From a bacterium (GTDB lineage Bacteria; B130-G9), in assembly GCA_035527515.1 (NCBI GenBank), contig DATLAJ010000001.1:1-28467 (forward strand): a DNA stretch of 28,467 nucleotides. Direction: 5' to 3'. The first letter of the stretch is position 1; the number at the start of each line of letters is the position of its first letter. Positions 1 through 9,400 of this stretch are shown piece after piece. Position numbers and translations under genes: made by a program. Below the pieces are notes generated by a model that saw only the letters and a program-made list of their open reading frames with translations, was not told the origin of the DNA and made no database searches.

Positions 1-616
1 TCAGCGACCCTGTGAGGTCGAACTTCTCACCCCGAGCGCCAACCCACTCCCCCTTGAGCTTCCACGTGAGAAGACCCACGACCAGAAGCCCGAGCGCGGC
101 GTTGATAATGAACACAAAGCGCCAGCCGAGATGCTGCGTCAGTAGCCCGCCAAGAAACGGCCCGCTCGAAAGACCGATATAGACCGCGGCGACCCTTATC
201 CCAAGCGCCTTTCCGCGGTCGCCTGGAGGAAACACGGATGTCAAAATCGCGACCGCTGTGCCGAAGACCATCGAGGAGCCAAAACCTTGGAGGCATCTTG
301 ATGCGATGAGGAATGAGGCCGAAGTTGACACTGCACAGAGAGCGGAGGCGGCGGTGTAGATCGACATCCCCAGCCTCAGGATGCGCTTACGGCCATGTAT
401 GTCAGCTGCCCTGCCGAAGGGAAGCAGGAACATGACGGCAGTCAGAAGGTATGCGGTTCTAATCCAGCCTAGCGTAATCGCATCGCAGTCGAACTCCCTG
501 CCTATCGTCGGGAGAGAGATGTTCACTGAAGAGCTGACAAAGGGGATGAGAAAGCCTGATAGGACCGCTATGAGCAGTGCGGCCCGTCGCACCGAGTTGT
601 CCGTATCTTGGTTCAT
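1..616 (-). CDS. MFS transporter, DHA2 (14-helix drug exporter) type, truncated by the window edge
   Basis: Reading leftward from an ATG at 616, an open frame of 205 codons runs off the start of the window, so the C-terminal half is missing. The visible part has hydrophobic helices near residues 13-33, 50-68, 80-97, 102-125, 140-160 and 167-185. The loop after helix 2 carries the MFS motif A (GRAADIHGRKR, residues 69-79). Helix 5 carries the drug-antiporter motif C, seen as GLSSGPFLGGLL (148-159) followed by GWRFVFIIN, which is typical of the EmrB/QacA-like proton-coupled exporters. Substrate cannot be inferred. The gene is divergent from the permease to its right. A GAGG lies only two bases before the ATG, so the ribosome site is poor and a slightly different start is possible. 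Confidence 0.85.
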   Translation of the reverse strand, partial: MNQDTDNSVRRAALLIAVLSGFLIPFVSSSVNISLPTIGREFDCDAITLGWIRTAYLLTAVMFLLPFGRAADIHGRKRILRLGMSIYTAASALCAVSTSASFLIASRCLQGFGSSMVFGTAVAILTSVFPPGDRGKALGIRVAAVYIGLSSGPFLGGLLTQHLGWRFVFIINAALGLLVVGLLTWKLKGEWVGARGEKFDLTGSL

Positions 617-806
617 CGCCTCGTTCCGCCAAACTGACCTAGCATTGCGTCCTGCGGTTGAACAGATGGCAGGTCGTTAGTTGCCAATCTGACGCCGCAG
701 CTTCCTGATGGTCGTTCATAGGCCAAGGCCCGCGACCTCAGATCTCAACTTTCCTTTCATGACTCAGCATTTGCAGCCCACGAAGGTGGATGCTATCTTG
801 GCGACA

Positions 807-1673
807 ATGCACGAAGTCGTCAACAGCACGGAATCTTGGCGGGGTTGGATGGGCATTTGGCGTAAGTTGAGCTTACCTGGGAGAATCGGTCTTGCGGTGC
901 TCATTCTCTTCGTGCTCATGGCGCTTTTTGCGCCTCTGATATCGCCTTTCGACCCGAACCGGCAGAACCTTGACAGGCGCCTTGAAGGCCCGTCGCTTAA
1001 CAACCTGCTCGGACGCGACGAGTTTGGGCGCGATATCCTCTCCCGCATTATCTATGGCTCAAGAGTCTCGCTTGCCGTGGGCACTCTGGTCATCTCAATC
1101 TCGCTTGCCATAGGCGTCTTGGTCGGCATGATCGTCGGCTACCTCGGCGGATGGACAGACCAGATCGTCATGCGAGTGGTTGACATTGTGCTAGCCTTCC
1201 CGGGGATTCTCCTGGCCATCGCGCTGATGGCAGTCCTGGGGCAGAGCCTTTTTAACGTGGTCCTCGCGCTATGCATCACTGGATGGGCCCCATTCGCCCG
1301 CCTGGCAAGGGGTGAGACGCTCTCGATCAGAGAGAGGCAGTTCGTCATCGCTGCGAGGTCGCTCGGCGCCTCAGCCCTGCGCATCGCTTGGCGCCACATT
1401 CTCCCGAACATCAGCTCACCGATCCTGGTCAGGGCAACGTTAGGTATGGCAGGGGTGATCGTGGCTGAGGCGGCTCTGAGTTTTCTGGGTCTTGGGGTGC
1501 GGCCACCGACTCCGAGCTGGGGAGCGATGCTAAACTCCGGTAGGACTTACATACTCGTCACACCGCACCTGGTGCTCTTCCCCGGAATCGCGATAATGCT
1601 GGTGGTCTTGAGCCTGAACTTCCTGGGCGACGGCCTTCGCGATGTCCTCGACCCGAGGCGCCTCTCGCAATAG
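807..1673 (+). CDS. ABC transporter permease, DppC/OppC family (oligopeptide/dipeptide uptake)
   Basis: This is an inner-membrane permease subunit of a peptide or nickel type ABC importer. With the start at 807 it has 288 residues, usual for DppC/OppC. After a short cytoplasmic tail comes helix 1 (about 27-47), then the family's periplasmic segment with LGRDEFGRDILSR (68-80), five more helices, the EAA loop that contacts the ATPase (about 169-201, ending RHILPN), and the family signature EAALSFLGLG with PPTPSWG (about 221-239). The frame stays open back to an ATG at 708, with other ATGs at 759 and 849. None has a clear Shine-Dalgarno, and 807 is chosen because it gives the usual tail length. 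No partner permease, ATPase or binding protein is visible, so the subunit looks orphaned here unless its partners lie elsewhere. Confidence 0.88.
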   Translation: MHEVVNSTESWRGWMGIWRKLSLPGRIGLAVLILFVLMALFAPLISPFDPNRQNLDRRLEGPSLNNLLGRDEFGRDILSRIIYGSRVSLAVGTLVISISLAIGVLVGMIVGYLGGWTDQIVMRVVDIVLAFPGILLAIALMAVLGQSLFNVVLALCITGWAPFARLARGETLSIRERQFVIAARSLGASALRIAWRHILPNISSPILVRATLGMAGVIVAEAALSFLGLGVRPPTPSWGAMLNSGRTYILVTPHLVLFPGIAIMLVVLSLNFLGDGLRDVLDPRRLSQ

Positions 1674-1707
1674 CGGCCAGCACCGGAAAGAGAGCACCCT
1701 TAGGCCA

Positions 1708-2322
1708 TCAACTCTTCGTCTCCGGGGGCTCGTTGGGAAACTCGATGCCCACGCCGACATCGCTGTGCCGACCGCCGCCGGCTGTGTCGCTGTGATGCCA
1801 ACCCGCGAGGTTCTGGACCTCCTTCCAATAGCCCTTCAGGCGCGAGGGCGATTTCGAGGCCAGGCCAACGAGCGCCTCTGCCGCGGCAGTGCGATGCCTC
1901 AACAGGCTCCTCTCGCGGAAGCCATGCACCTGCCTGAGCGCATTGACAAGCGCCCTAACAGCGCGAGGGTCGCCACACGAGGCGAGATTGTCGATATCCT
2001 GCTTCTCACCTCTGACCACCTGCTGCCACGAGCGTTCTCCCAAACTCGCAAGTCCGCTGGCGGCATATTGCCGAACCGAGCCCGACTCATCGCCCAAAAG
2101 CTCGATAAGCGGCTCCACCGCCTCACGGACTCTGAGCTGGCCCAGGCTCTTGGCGGCGGCGCGACGGACCTCGTAGGCTGTGTCCTTGAGCGCTCCAATA
2201 AGTGCATCTATCGACTCCTTGTCCTCGATCTCTCCCAGGGCGTTCGCCGCTGCCTCGCGTTTCTTCCAGCTCTCACTCGCCAGGTTTCGCAGATGCCAGC
2301 TCAATTTGGCCCGCTCAAACAT
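1708..2322 (-). CDS. HEAT-repeat (PBS-lyase type) protein
   Basis: A 204-residue protein made mostly of short alpha-helical HEAT repeats. Units of about 31 residues are visible around residues 20-47 (REAAANALGEIEDKESIDAL), 50-79 (EVRRAAAKSLGQLRVREAVEPL) and 81-105 (VRQYAASGLASLGE), with a degenerate fourth around 118-150. The last 35 residues are polar and glycine-rich and fit no repeat. Such proteins act as protein-binding scaffolds, and no enzymatic residues are evident. It lies 95 bp downstream of the radical SAM gene on the same strand and may be co-transcribed. An AGGGAG sits 11 bases before the ATG. It converges with the permease gene, leaving 34 bp between the stops. Confidence 0.72.
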   Translation of the reverse strand: MFERAKLSWHLRNLASESWKKREAAANALGEIEDKESIDALIGALKDTAYEVRRAAAKSLGQLRVREAVEPLIELLGDESGSVRQYAASGLASLGERSWQQVVRGEKQDIDNLASCGDPRAVRALVNALRQVHGFRERSLLRHRTAAAEALVGLASKSPSRLKGYWKEVQNLAGWHHSDTAGGGRHSDVGVGIEFPNEPPETKS

Positions 2323-2417
2323 ATCTACAATAACTCCCTTTCAGAATGCAGTATCAAGCCATATCTTCGACAACAGAACCCAACACTGGCCAACTTATCA
2401 CGATATTCGGCGTCCTT

Positions 2418-3671
2418 TCAAGACTGGCGGCTCGTGCGAACCGACCGCTGGAGAAGTTCACTTATCGGGCCCATTCTGAGCAATGGATGGCCATCTTGGT
2501 CAAACGGGCGCTGCGCAATCGCCGCCACGTTCTCCTTTGAGCGCATCTCCTGCGCTATGCGCCGCTTGATGTCGTCGAATACTGCGCGGTAGGCGGCGCA
2601 ATAGGGTTCCTTGACGCCGGCAAGGTTACCTGCCCAGGCGTTGTATGGGCACCCAGCCAGACAGTAGTCCAGGTGCTCGCATTCCCCGCACGCCTCGCGA
2701 ACCTTCGCCTGCCGTTCGGCCATGCGGCTGGCCATCGGGCTACTCAGTAGGTCGGACAGCGTGGGATGGTCCGCGAGGTTGCCGAGGCGATACGCCGTCA
2801 TGCCGCAGAAGCGCTGGCAGGGGTAGATGCCCCCGTGCGGGTCAATGGCGAGGAACATGCCGAGGCAGTCCCGGAAAGTGCAGACCTTGCCCTCGGCGAA
2901 CGCGACGCCCTGGCACATCTGATCGAGCGACGATACGAGCATCTCGCAGCGATACTCGAGGTAGTAATCGAGCGCCTCCCTCAATAGGCTGGCATACTGC
3001 TGAGGTGTGAGCGAATATGAAGCGTCCTCGGAGCCCATCTGTGGAACCGCAGCGTGAATGGTCAAGCCGAGTCGCTCTGCTCGGAAGAAATCGGCAACCT
3101 CGCGCCAGCGCGAGGCGCTGATGAGAGTGAAGGTCGCAATGCAGCCAATTCGCAAGCCGTACTCGCGTGCAAGCTTGATGCCTCGCATGGTGCGCTCGAA
3201 GTAGCCCACGCCTCGCTGGGCATCCGTGATCTCCTCCGGCCCATCGATGCTGGTTCCGATTTCGACTGTGTGTTTGGAGAATAGCTCGCAGAACTCATCG
3301 TCGAGTAGCCAGAGATTGCTCTGAAGAGCAACTTCGTATCCGCCGCGGCCGAATCTCATCCTGAGCCCTTCGAGGACCCGACGAAGAATGCCGTGCCCCG
3401 CCATCAACGGCTCGCCGCCGTGAAGCGTTACTCTGATCTTCTCCTGCTTTGTCTCTCTGGACACATGGGAGAGGAACTCGAGCGCCTCGTCCACCATTTC
3501 CGGCGACATGCTGGGCCCATCCCGAGTGCTGAAGCAATAAGCGCAATTAGCGGGGCAAGCAAGTGAAGGAACCAGCATGAATTGCGGCTGTGCTAGGCTT
3601 TCAGGTCGCCCATCGGCGCGCGACTGCGCCGGGTCGTGCTTGTCCAATGCCGTCCGCTCTGTTGTGTCCAT
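2418..3671 (-). CDS. Radical SAM enzyme with SPASM domain, peptide/protein-modifying type
   Basis: A 417-residue enzyme. The radical SAM [4Fe-4S] cluster motif is C39, C43 and C46 (CPANCAYC), followed by the SAM-contacting GGEP at 85-88. The C-terminal part is rich in cysteines arranged like a SPASM/twitch domain with auxiliary Fe-S clusters: C264, C269, C285, C289, C328, C331, C337, C341 and C358. This architecture is shared by anaerobic sulfatase-maturating enzymes and by RiPP-modifying enzymes (AslB/PqqE-like). The opening FMLVPSLACPANCAYCF reminds me of the CbpB-type peptide-modifying subfamily, but this is memory, not a search. No sulfatase gene is in the window. An AAGGG lies five bases before the ATG. 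A weak promoter candidate (TAATCT at 3737-3732, TTGGTG at 3760-3755) precedes it. The HEAT protein follows on the same strand. Confidence 0.88.
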   Translation of the reverse strand: MDTTERTALDKHDPAQSRADGRPESLAQPQFMLVPSLACPANCAYCFSTRDGPSMSPEMVDEALEFLSHVSRETKQEKIRVTLHGGEPLMAGHGILRRVLEGLRMRFGRGGYEVALQSNLWLLDDEFCELFSKHTVEIGTSIDGPEEITDAQRGVGYFERTMRGIKLAREYGLRIGCIATFTLISASRWREVADFFRAERLGLTIHAAVPQMGSEDASYSLTPQQYASLLREALDYYLEYRCEMLVSSLDQMCQGVAFAEGKVCTFRDCLGMFLAIDPHGGIYPCQRFCGMTAYRLGNLADHPTLSDLLSSPMASRMAERQAKVREACGECEHLDYCLAGCPYNAWAGNLAGVKEPYCAAYRAVFDDIKRRIAQEMRSKENVAAIAQRPFDQDGHPLLRMGPISELLQRSVRTSRQS

Positions 3672-3779
3672 CGACCCTTCAGATATCCTACTTGAGATTC
3701 CTTGCCTCAGAAATGCAGACTACAAGCGAATAGATTATCCGATTAGAAACAGAACACCAAACCTGAAAGGGGGTGCGTT

Positions 3780-3848
3780 ATGGAACAAGTTGATGCTGTG
3801 AGGGTATCGCCGGTTGGAACGTTGCGCCCCGGAGAGGTTTTGGTCTAA
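3780..3848 (+). CDS. Possible 22-residue peptide ORF divergent from the radical SAM gene
   Basis: The run AAAGGGGG ends six bases before an ATG at 3780, an excellent ribosome-binding site. The frame encodes 22 residues, beginning MEQVDAVRVSP and ending RPGEVLV, and stops at TAA (3846-3848). It starts 109 bp from the radical SAM start on the opposite strand. It could be a peptide substrate of that enzyme, a leader peptide, or the remains of the 5' end of a lost gene. It has no cysteine, and no double-glycine leader is visible. Only the ribosome site and the location support it. Confidence 0.3.
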   Translation: MEQVDAVRVSPVGTLRPGEVLV

Positions 3849-3890
3849 CTGCCTCAGTTGACCTGCCTGCCCTCTTAGGGTGACTCTGAC

Positions 3891-3905
3891 CTGCTGTAAC
3901 AGCAG
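3891..3905. repeat. Short perfect palindrome
   Basis: CTGCTG and CAGCAG are separated by TAA. It lies downstream of the 22-codon ORF and has no T-run after it, so it is not a good terminator. Confidence 0.3.
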
Positions 3906-4072
3906 CTCTGTCGCTCCAGCTGAATAGTCCTTTTCGCCGGCCTCCACGCTAGTAATCAGATTGGAGGTAGGAGCCTTCATAAGATGATCATGCTTAGCGG
4001 CTGTTAGCAGGTGATGATTGGGAGCGCGGTTGAATCGTGGGTCACATCCGTTGGCTGATTTTGGAGTGCGGC

Positions 4073-4263
4073 GGCTTGACACCGCTTTGTCTCGCCGCGG
4101 CCTGCGCTCTGTTAAGGAGGGTGTGGTTGTTTCGATGGCGGCTTCCAGGTTCAAGGTAGATATCTGTCAGAGGGTGGTGTCAAGCCACCACCAATGAAAA
4201 CGGCGTCAAGCCGCGGCAGTCCAAAAAAGCGGCAGCCCACACGGTCAATCTGATTCTTGGGGG
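4073..4263 (+). repeat. Dispersed ~200-bp element, copy A (inverted relative to 17923-18126)
   Basis: Read rightward this stretch matches the reverse complement of 17923-18126. The match runs from GGCTTGAC at 4073 through TGCGCTCTGTTAAG and GATGGCGGCTTCCAGGTTCA to the end GGTCAATCTGATTCTTGGGGG at 4263. I count about 14 differences in the central 120 bp, one short unalignable block (about 4222-4235), and one mismatch in the last 28 bp. Copy B also holds an extra 11 bp after GCCGCGGCC. The element contains several small GC-rich palindromes such as GCGGCTTGACACCGC and no ORF of its own, so it resembles a MITE or REP-like unit. It ends 13 bp before the -35 box of the transglutaminase promoter. 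Confidence 0.85.
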
Positions 4264-4275
4264 CTGCAAGATGGC

Positions 4276-4303
4276 TTGATAAGATCGCCGGCGGGCGTAT
4301 TAT
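4276..4303 (+). promoter_or_regulatory. Sigma-70-type promoter for the transglutaminase-tricorn operon
   Basis: TTGATA (4276-4281) and TATTAT (4298-4303) are separated by 16 bp. Transcription would start near 4310, leaving a 5' leader of about 45 bases with the GAGGAG ribosome site at 4341. TCGCCGG occurs twice, on both sides of the -10 box (4284-4290 and 4303-4309), and might bind a regulator. Confidence 0.6.
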
Positions 4304-4353
4304 CGCCGGGCTTAAAGTGCATGAAATGCTGATAATTCCCGAGGAGACAAAAA

Positions 4354-6315
4354 GTGCCTGGATTTGCTCGAGTCGCACGCATTGTCCTGATTCTCTTGAT
4401 TATGCTGGCCGCACCCATCATGTCTCTGGGGGTTGCCTCCGAAAACGTCGTTCACGACAGCTGGGATGTCATTTTTCTCGCCGGGGCCAAGATTGGTTTT
4501 GCCCACACCGAGATTCTGCTGAGGGAGGAGGACGGCCAGGACCGCTACGTCACGAGAATGGAGACTGAGATGAAGATGCTCAGGGGCAGCTCCACGGCCA
4601 GAATGGAGCTCTCAAATGAGGTTGTGGAGAACGAGCAGGGACAGATACTCTCGTTTCGGATGAGAATGGCGGTGTCCGACCAGCCGGTCAAGATGACGGG
4701 GCATTTCACCGACGGAAAGCTCTTGGTGAAGCAGACCATCTTGGGTAAGAGCAAGGAATATGAGATCAAAGTCCCCAGCGGGACGGTTGGGCCTTACGGC
4801 GCATTGAGGCTGACGAGAGAAAAGGGATTCAAGTCCGGCACCAAATACACCATCGAGACGTTCGAGGCGCAGAGTGCAAAACCTCTCAGCATGGACATCG
4901 AGGTGCTCGGCGACGAGGTTGTCGATGTGCTTGGGAAGAAGATGTCGCTGCACAAGCTTCTTGTCAAACAGAGCATTCTTCCCGCGATTACGATTCACGA
5001 GTGGTGTGATGACGATGGGGATGTGTTCAAGACTCAGATCAAGCAGCTGGCCATGATTACTCTGAGAGCGACGGAAGAGGATGCGCTGCGGGCCGCATCG
5101 GGCGCTAAGGTTGATCTCCTCAAGGCCCTTTCCGCGCACTGCAACATGCTAATACCCCATCCCTACATAACGGAGGCTGCCACGTTCCGCATCATCTACT
5201 CCGGCGCCTCGTCGTCAGTAATCAAGATACCCTCGGACGAAATCCAGAGTGTCGAGCCGTGTGAGAGAGGTCTTCAAGTCAAGAGCATCCCGCAATCCTC
5301 CAATTCAGACGAGGCGCCATCATTGCCGATTAGTGCGCCGGGCATGGCGGAGTATTTGACGCCATCAGCTTATATTCAGAGCGACGATGCTCAAATAGTC
5401 AAGATGGCAAAAGATGCAGTCGGCGACCAGAAGAACGCCTACGAGGCGGCGAAAGCTCTATGCAGTTGGGTCTCGAAAAACATCTCGCTGAAGAACTACT
5501 CCGTGGGATTCGCAACGGCTGGAGAGGTTGCCGAACGACTTGAGGGCGATTGCACGGAGCACGCGGTCTTGCTGGCGGCGTTGTTGCGGGCGGTCGGCAT
5601 CCCCGGACGGTGCGCTGTTGGGCTGATCTACGCTGACGGCAGCTTCTATTACCATATATGGAACGAGGCCTTCGTGTCCGGATGGGTGCCGCTGGACGCG
5701 ACGCTCAATCGTGGCGGGAACGACTGGGATGCAGTGCACATAAAGGTGCTGGATTCTGCCCTCAACTCGCCAGCGCCAATGCTGGAACTGACGTCGCTCC
5801 TGCCGATGATGGGCAAGGTCAAGGTCGAGGTTCTGTCGCTCCGCTACGAGGGCAGAACGCTCGACGTCAAGGACCCGGGCAAGCTCTCATTCGTGATGGG
5901 CAACTCCTATGAAAGTCTGCTCTACTCGTTCAAGGTCTCAAAACCCAAGCGGGCAACGTTCGACCCGGCGAGTGACCCTTTCACCTCGAAGACGATACTG
6001 TCTGTCCACGCGCCGGCATATTCGAATGCGGAGCTAACAATTGAGATTGAACCCGTGGGCTTCACTCTCGGTCCGCGCGACCTCGTCAGCAAGCTTACGG
6101 CTTCCGGCAAAGAGCTGAGCAAGATTCACTATTGCAGGATCGGCGGCAGGCAAGCGGTTCGTTTCATCGAGACCGATGGCGCTGGCAAGACGCAGAAGCT
6201 GCTCATTCGCGACCGCGATGTCCTAGTAACGGTGAAAGCTGTCGGGGAGAAGAAATGGCGCAAAAAACTCTTCAACAAGGTGACAAGGACGTTTGAGTTC
6301 ACGGTCGCCGGGTGA
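4354..6315 (+). CDS. Secreted transglutaminase-like (TGc) domain protein
   Basis: A 653-residue exported protein. The start is a GTG at 4354 with GAGGAG seven bases upstream. The N-terminal stretch RVARIVLILLIMLAAPIMSLGVASE is a signal peptide or membrane anchor. Residues about 30-260 form a beta-rich N-terminal domain of the kind that precedes bacterial transglutaminase cores. The core holds the papain-like triad: C400 in GDCTEHA, H434 in YYHIWNEAF and D448 in PLDATL. The last 180 residues are another beta-rich region. Bacterial members are usually cysteine proteases or amidases of cell-envelope or secreted proteins rather than cross-linkers, so the exact reaction is unknown. The tricorn genes follow 107 bp downstream on the same strand, suggesting a shared role in extracytoplasmic protein or peptide breakdown. 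Confidence 0.85.
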   Translation: MPGFARVARIVLILLIMLAAPIMSLGVASENVVHDSWDVIFLAGAKIGFAHTEILLREEDGQDRYVTRMETEMKMLRGSSTARMELSNEVVENEQGQILSFRMRMAVSDQPVKMTGHFTDGKLLVKQTILGKSKEYEIKVPSGTVGPYGALRLTREKGFKSGTKYTIETFEAQSAKPLSMDIEVLGDEVVDVLGKKMSLHKLLVKQSILPAITIHEWCDDDGDVFKTQIKQLAMITLRATEEDALRAASGAKVDLLKALSAHCNMLIPHPYITEAATFRIIYSGASSSVIKIPSDEIQSVEPCERGLQVKSIPQSSNSDEAPSLPISAPGMAEYLTPSAYIQSDDAQIVKMAKDAVGDQKNAYEAAKALCSWVSKNISLKNYSVGFATAGEVAERLEGDCTEHAVLLAALLRAVGIPGRCAVGLIYADGSFYYHIWNEAFVSGWVPLDATLNRGGNDWDAVHIKVLDSALNSPAPMLELTSLLPMMGKVKVEVLSLRYEGRTLDVKDPGKLSFVMGNSYESLLYSFKVSKPKRATFDPASDPFTSKTILSVHAPAYSNAELTIEIEPVGFTLGPRDLVSKLTASGKELSKIHYCRIGGRQAVRFIETDGAGKTQKLLIRDRDVLVTVKAVGEKKWRKKLFNKVTRTFEFTVAG

Positions 6316-6422
6316 TTGTTTGGCTGGCATTTAGCGGTTCGGGGCTGCATGAGCGGATGCTAGCGAGATCAAGAATTGCAATGAGATCGATGTGTTAAAA
6401 CGTGCGTTTCAGGAGTGAGTCA

Positions 6423-9400
6423 ATGACATTCTCAAGAAACCGGCTACGGGGGATTTCTATCTGTGTGGGTCTGTGCCTCGCCGCGATTGTCAGTGGGGCG
6501 GCGCTCGCCGAGTCGGCGCCGATTCTGGGCGCAAGCCACCCATCACTCTCGCCGGACGGCCAGACGATATGTTTCAGCTATCTTGGCGACCTGTGGACTG
6601 TGCCGGCTCAAGGAGGCCTGGCCACAAGACTTACCGTGCATGAGGCATACGAGGGGACTTCCTGCTGGTCACCTGACGGGAAGTTAATAGCGTTTGCGTC
6701 GGACAGGGGATTCAACCCGGACGTCTTTGTCATCCCGGCGGACGGTGGGCTGGCTCGGCAGTTGACGTTCAGCTCGAGGCCGGACGTGGCCAGGGACTGG
6801 TCAGCGGATGGCAAGTGGATCCTCTTCGACTCGCACCGGGAGATAAACTCGCCTCTTCGAGAGGGCGTGACTTACGAGGTCAGCGTTGACGGTGGGCAGC
6901 CTAAAAGGCTGATCGACTGCACCGGCAGCAACGGGGCGCTCTCACCCGACGGCAGCACGCTGGCCTTTGTTCGTGGCGTAATGCCCTGGTGGCGAAAGTC
7001 ATACCGCGGCAGCTGCGACCAGGACATCTGGCTGAAGCTCTTGGATGGTTCGCCGGCCAAGCGGCTTACGAACTATGACGGCAAGGACACCGACCCCATG
7101 TGGTCGCCCGACGGCGAGCAGATATATTTTCTGTCGGACAGAAATGGAATAACGAACGTGTGGGTCATGCCCCAGGCGGGAGGCCAGGCGCGCAGAATCA
7201 GCGATTTCCAGGCGGATGGAGCGGCGTTTGCCAGCATGTCGCGCGACGGGTCAGTGATTGGGTGTTGCCTAGACGGGCATATCTACACAGTTGACACAAA
7301 AACAGGCGAGACCAGGAAGCTCGATATCTCCGCCCCAAGCGATGTCAAAGGTAACGTGATAGAGCCCAAAACCTACACGAGCGAGGCTTCTGAGACCGCG
7401 CTCTCGCCCGACGGCAAGCAGATAGCCTTCGTCGTCCGAGGCGAGCTGTTCGCGATGAAGGCGATCGGAGGCAAGGCGATGCGCCTCACGGACACACCGG
7501 CGCGGGAAAGCGCCATCGCTTGGTCTCCTGACAGCAATAGGCTGCTCTTCTGCTCTGACAGGGATGGGACGACAGACGTATTCGTTATGGAATCGACCGA
7601 CAGGCGTGAGCCAATGCTGGCCAAGTCAAGGCTGCGCAAGACCACACCTCTTGCTACATCGGATGGCGAGGAGCTCTCGCCGAGATGGTCTCCCGACGGC
7701 AGCAAGATCGCATATCTTTTGGACCGGGGCCATCTGTGGGTAATGAACCCGGATGGGACAGGCAATAGGATGCTCGTCAAAGGCCCGAACATAGGCTCAA
7801 TCGAGTGGTCCCCTGACTCGCGGTGGATAGCCTACAGCCAGGAGGGGGACTACTGGATCGCCGACATCTTCGTCGTATCCGTGAAGTCTTGCGCGGTGCA
7901 CAATATCACGGAGGCCGCCTCGCAGGATTATGCGCCCGTGTGGTCGGGTGATGGCACGAGGATTCTCTTTGCTTCCAATAGAGAAGGAGGCATCGAGGAG
8001 TGGGGTGAGAGCGATCTCTGGCAGGCATTCCTGACGAAAGAGGCCCATGAGGACTACTTGCGCAGACGGCAACAGTATCGCGAGGACCTGCCCGACGAGG
8101 AGCAGGAGGACCTGCTTGCCAGTCCGGGGCACAAAACGGCAGAAGTCAGAATCGACTTCGACGGCATCGACCGCCGGCTCGAGCCTGTAACGTCGTTGAG
8201 CGGGAACGAAGGGAACCTTGCGGTCTCGCACGACGGCCGGACTTGCGCGTTCTCGAGCGGCGCCATGGGCAAGCGGGAGACACACATAGTCAACGAGTTT
8301 GGCATGAAGCTTCGCGAGATCGGCAAGACGGCGCCGCGCGCGATCGTCTGGGGCCCGAAGGATGAGCGGCTCTTCGTTCTGGGGACTGACGGGGCGATCA
8401 CCGTGTCTCGTTTCGAGGACAAGGGCACTGCGAGGGAGAAGATTCGGGCGAGGGCTGTTCCTTATGTAGCAAAGATGGAGATCGACCACAAGGCCGAGAG
8501 GCGGCAGATGTTTCTCGAGGCGTGGCGAGGTCTTAACACTCATTTCTACGACCCTAGCTTCCATGGGGTCAATTGGGCAGCTGTCAGAGACAAGTATTTG
8601 CCCTTTCTCGATTCGGTTCAGACGCACGAGGATTTTTTATACCTCCTCCTCCAGATGGCTGGCGAGCTAAAAGCCTCGCATCTCGGTGCCTGGGGCGGCG
8701 GGACCCACAAATGGGACGTAGCAGACGAGACCGGCCACGTTGGTCTCCGCTTCGACCAGGGCTGGACGGGGGACGGTCTGAAGGTTGCGAGGGTGACTAA
8801 GAACGGCCCGTGCGACAAGCCCGGAAGCGAGGTCAAGGTTGGCGATATAGTGGTGGCGATTGACGGCACGAAGGTGAGCAGAGAGGTCAACTACTACAAG
8901 CTCCTGAACGGCAAGGTAGATGAGAAGGTCGATCTCTTGGTGGCCAGAAAACCGGGCGACAAGACGAGAACAGTAACGATCAAGGCTGTTGTATGGTGGG
9001 GGCTTTATCAGGACACATACAAGATGTGGGTCTCATCCCGCAAGGAATTGGTGGATAAACTCAGCGACGGCCGCATCGGATACATCCACGTTCAGGGGAT
9101 GGACATGCGGAGTTTCAGGACGTTTCTGCGGGAGCTCATGACGGACGCGCGCGATAAGGAGGCGCTGATCGTTGACGTTCGTTACAACGGCGGAGGCTAC
9201 ACTCACGACCGCCTCCTCTCGGTTCTGGGGCGGCCGACTTATTTCTACTTGGAGGACAGGGCGGGGGCGATGCGTGAGTATCAGCCCAGTTTTCATTGGG
9301 GGAAGCCGGCCGTAACACTGACCAACCAATACTCTTTTAGTGATGCGGAGATATTCCCGTTCTCGTTCAGGAAGCTTGGGCTCGGCAAGCTGATTGGCGT

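Larger units (their letters stand above)
3672..4353. other. 682-bp intergenic region
   Basis: No convincing full-length gene is seen. A frame of 139 codons on the minus strand (3735-4154) has low-complexity, arginine-rich content and reads through the dispersed repeat, so I regard it as chance. From left to right the region holds the start region of the radical SAM gene, a 22-codon ORF with a strong ribosome site (3780-3848), a short palindrome CTGCTG-TAA-CAGCAG at 3891-3905, the dispersed inverted element (4073-4263) and the promoter of the transglutaminase gene (4276-4303). Between 3906 and 4060 I see nothing. Confidence 0.7.

Noticed and set aside
1642-2592. A 316-codon plus-strand frame
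   Set aside because: It is antisense to the HEAT-repeat and radical SAM genes, both of which have recognisable domains.
3735-4154. A 139-codon minus-strand frame upstream of the radical SAM gene
   Set aside because: It reads through the dispersed repeat, is arginine- and threonine-rich without any domain, and lacks a ribosome site.
4073-4263. Reading the palindromic ~200-bp element as an insertion sequence or CRISPR
   Set aside because: There is no transposase frame inside it, and no regularly spaced repeats with unique spacers.
7797-8627. A 276-codon minus-strand frame inside tricorn paralogue 1
   Set aside because: It is the shadow of a gene with strong family motifs; high G+C lengthens antisense frames.
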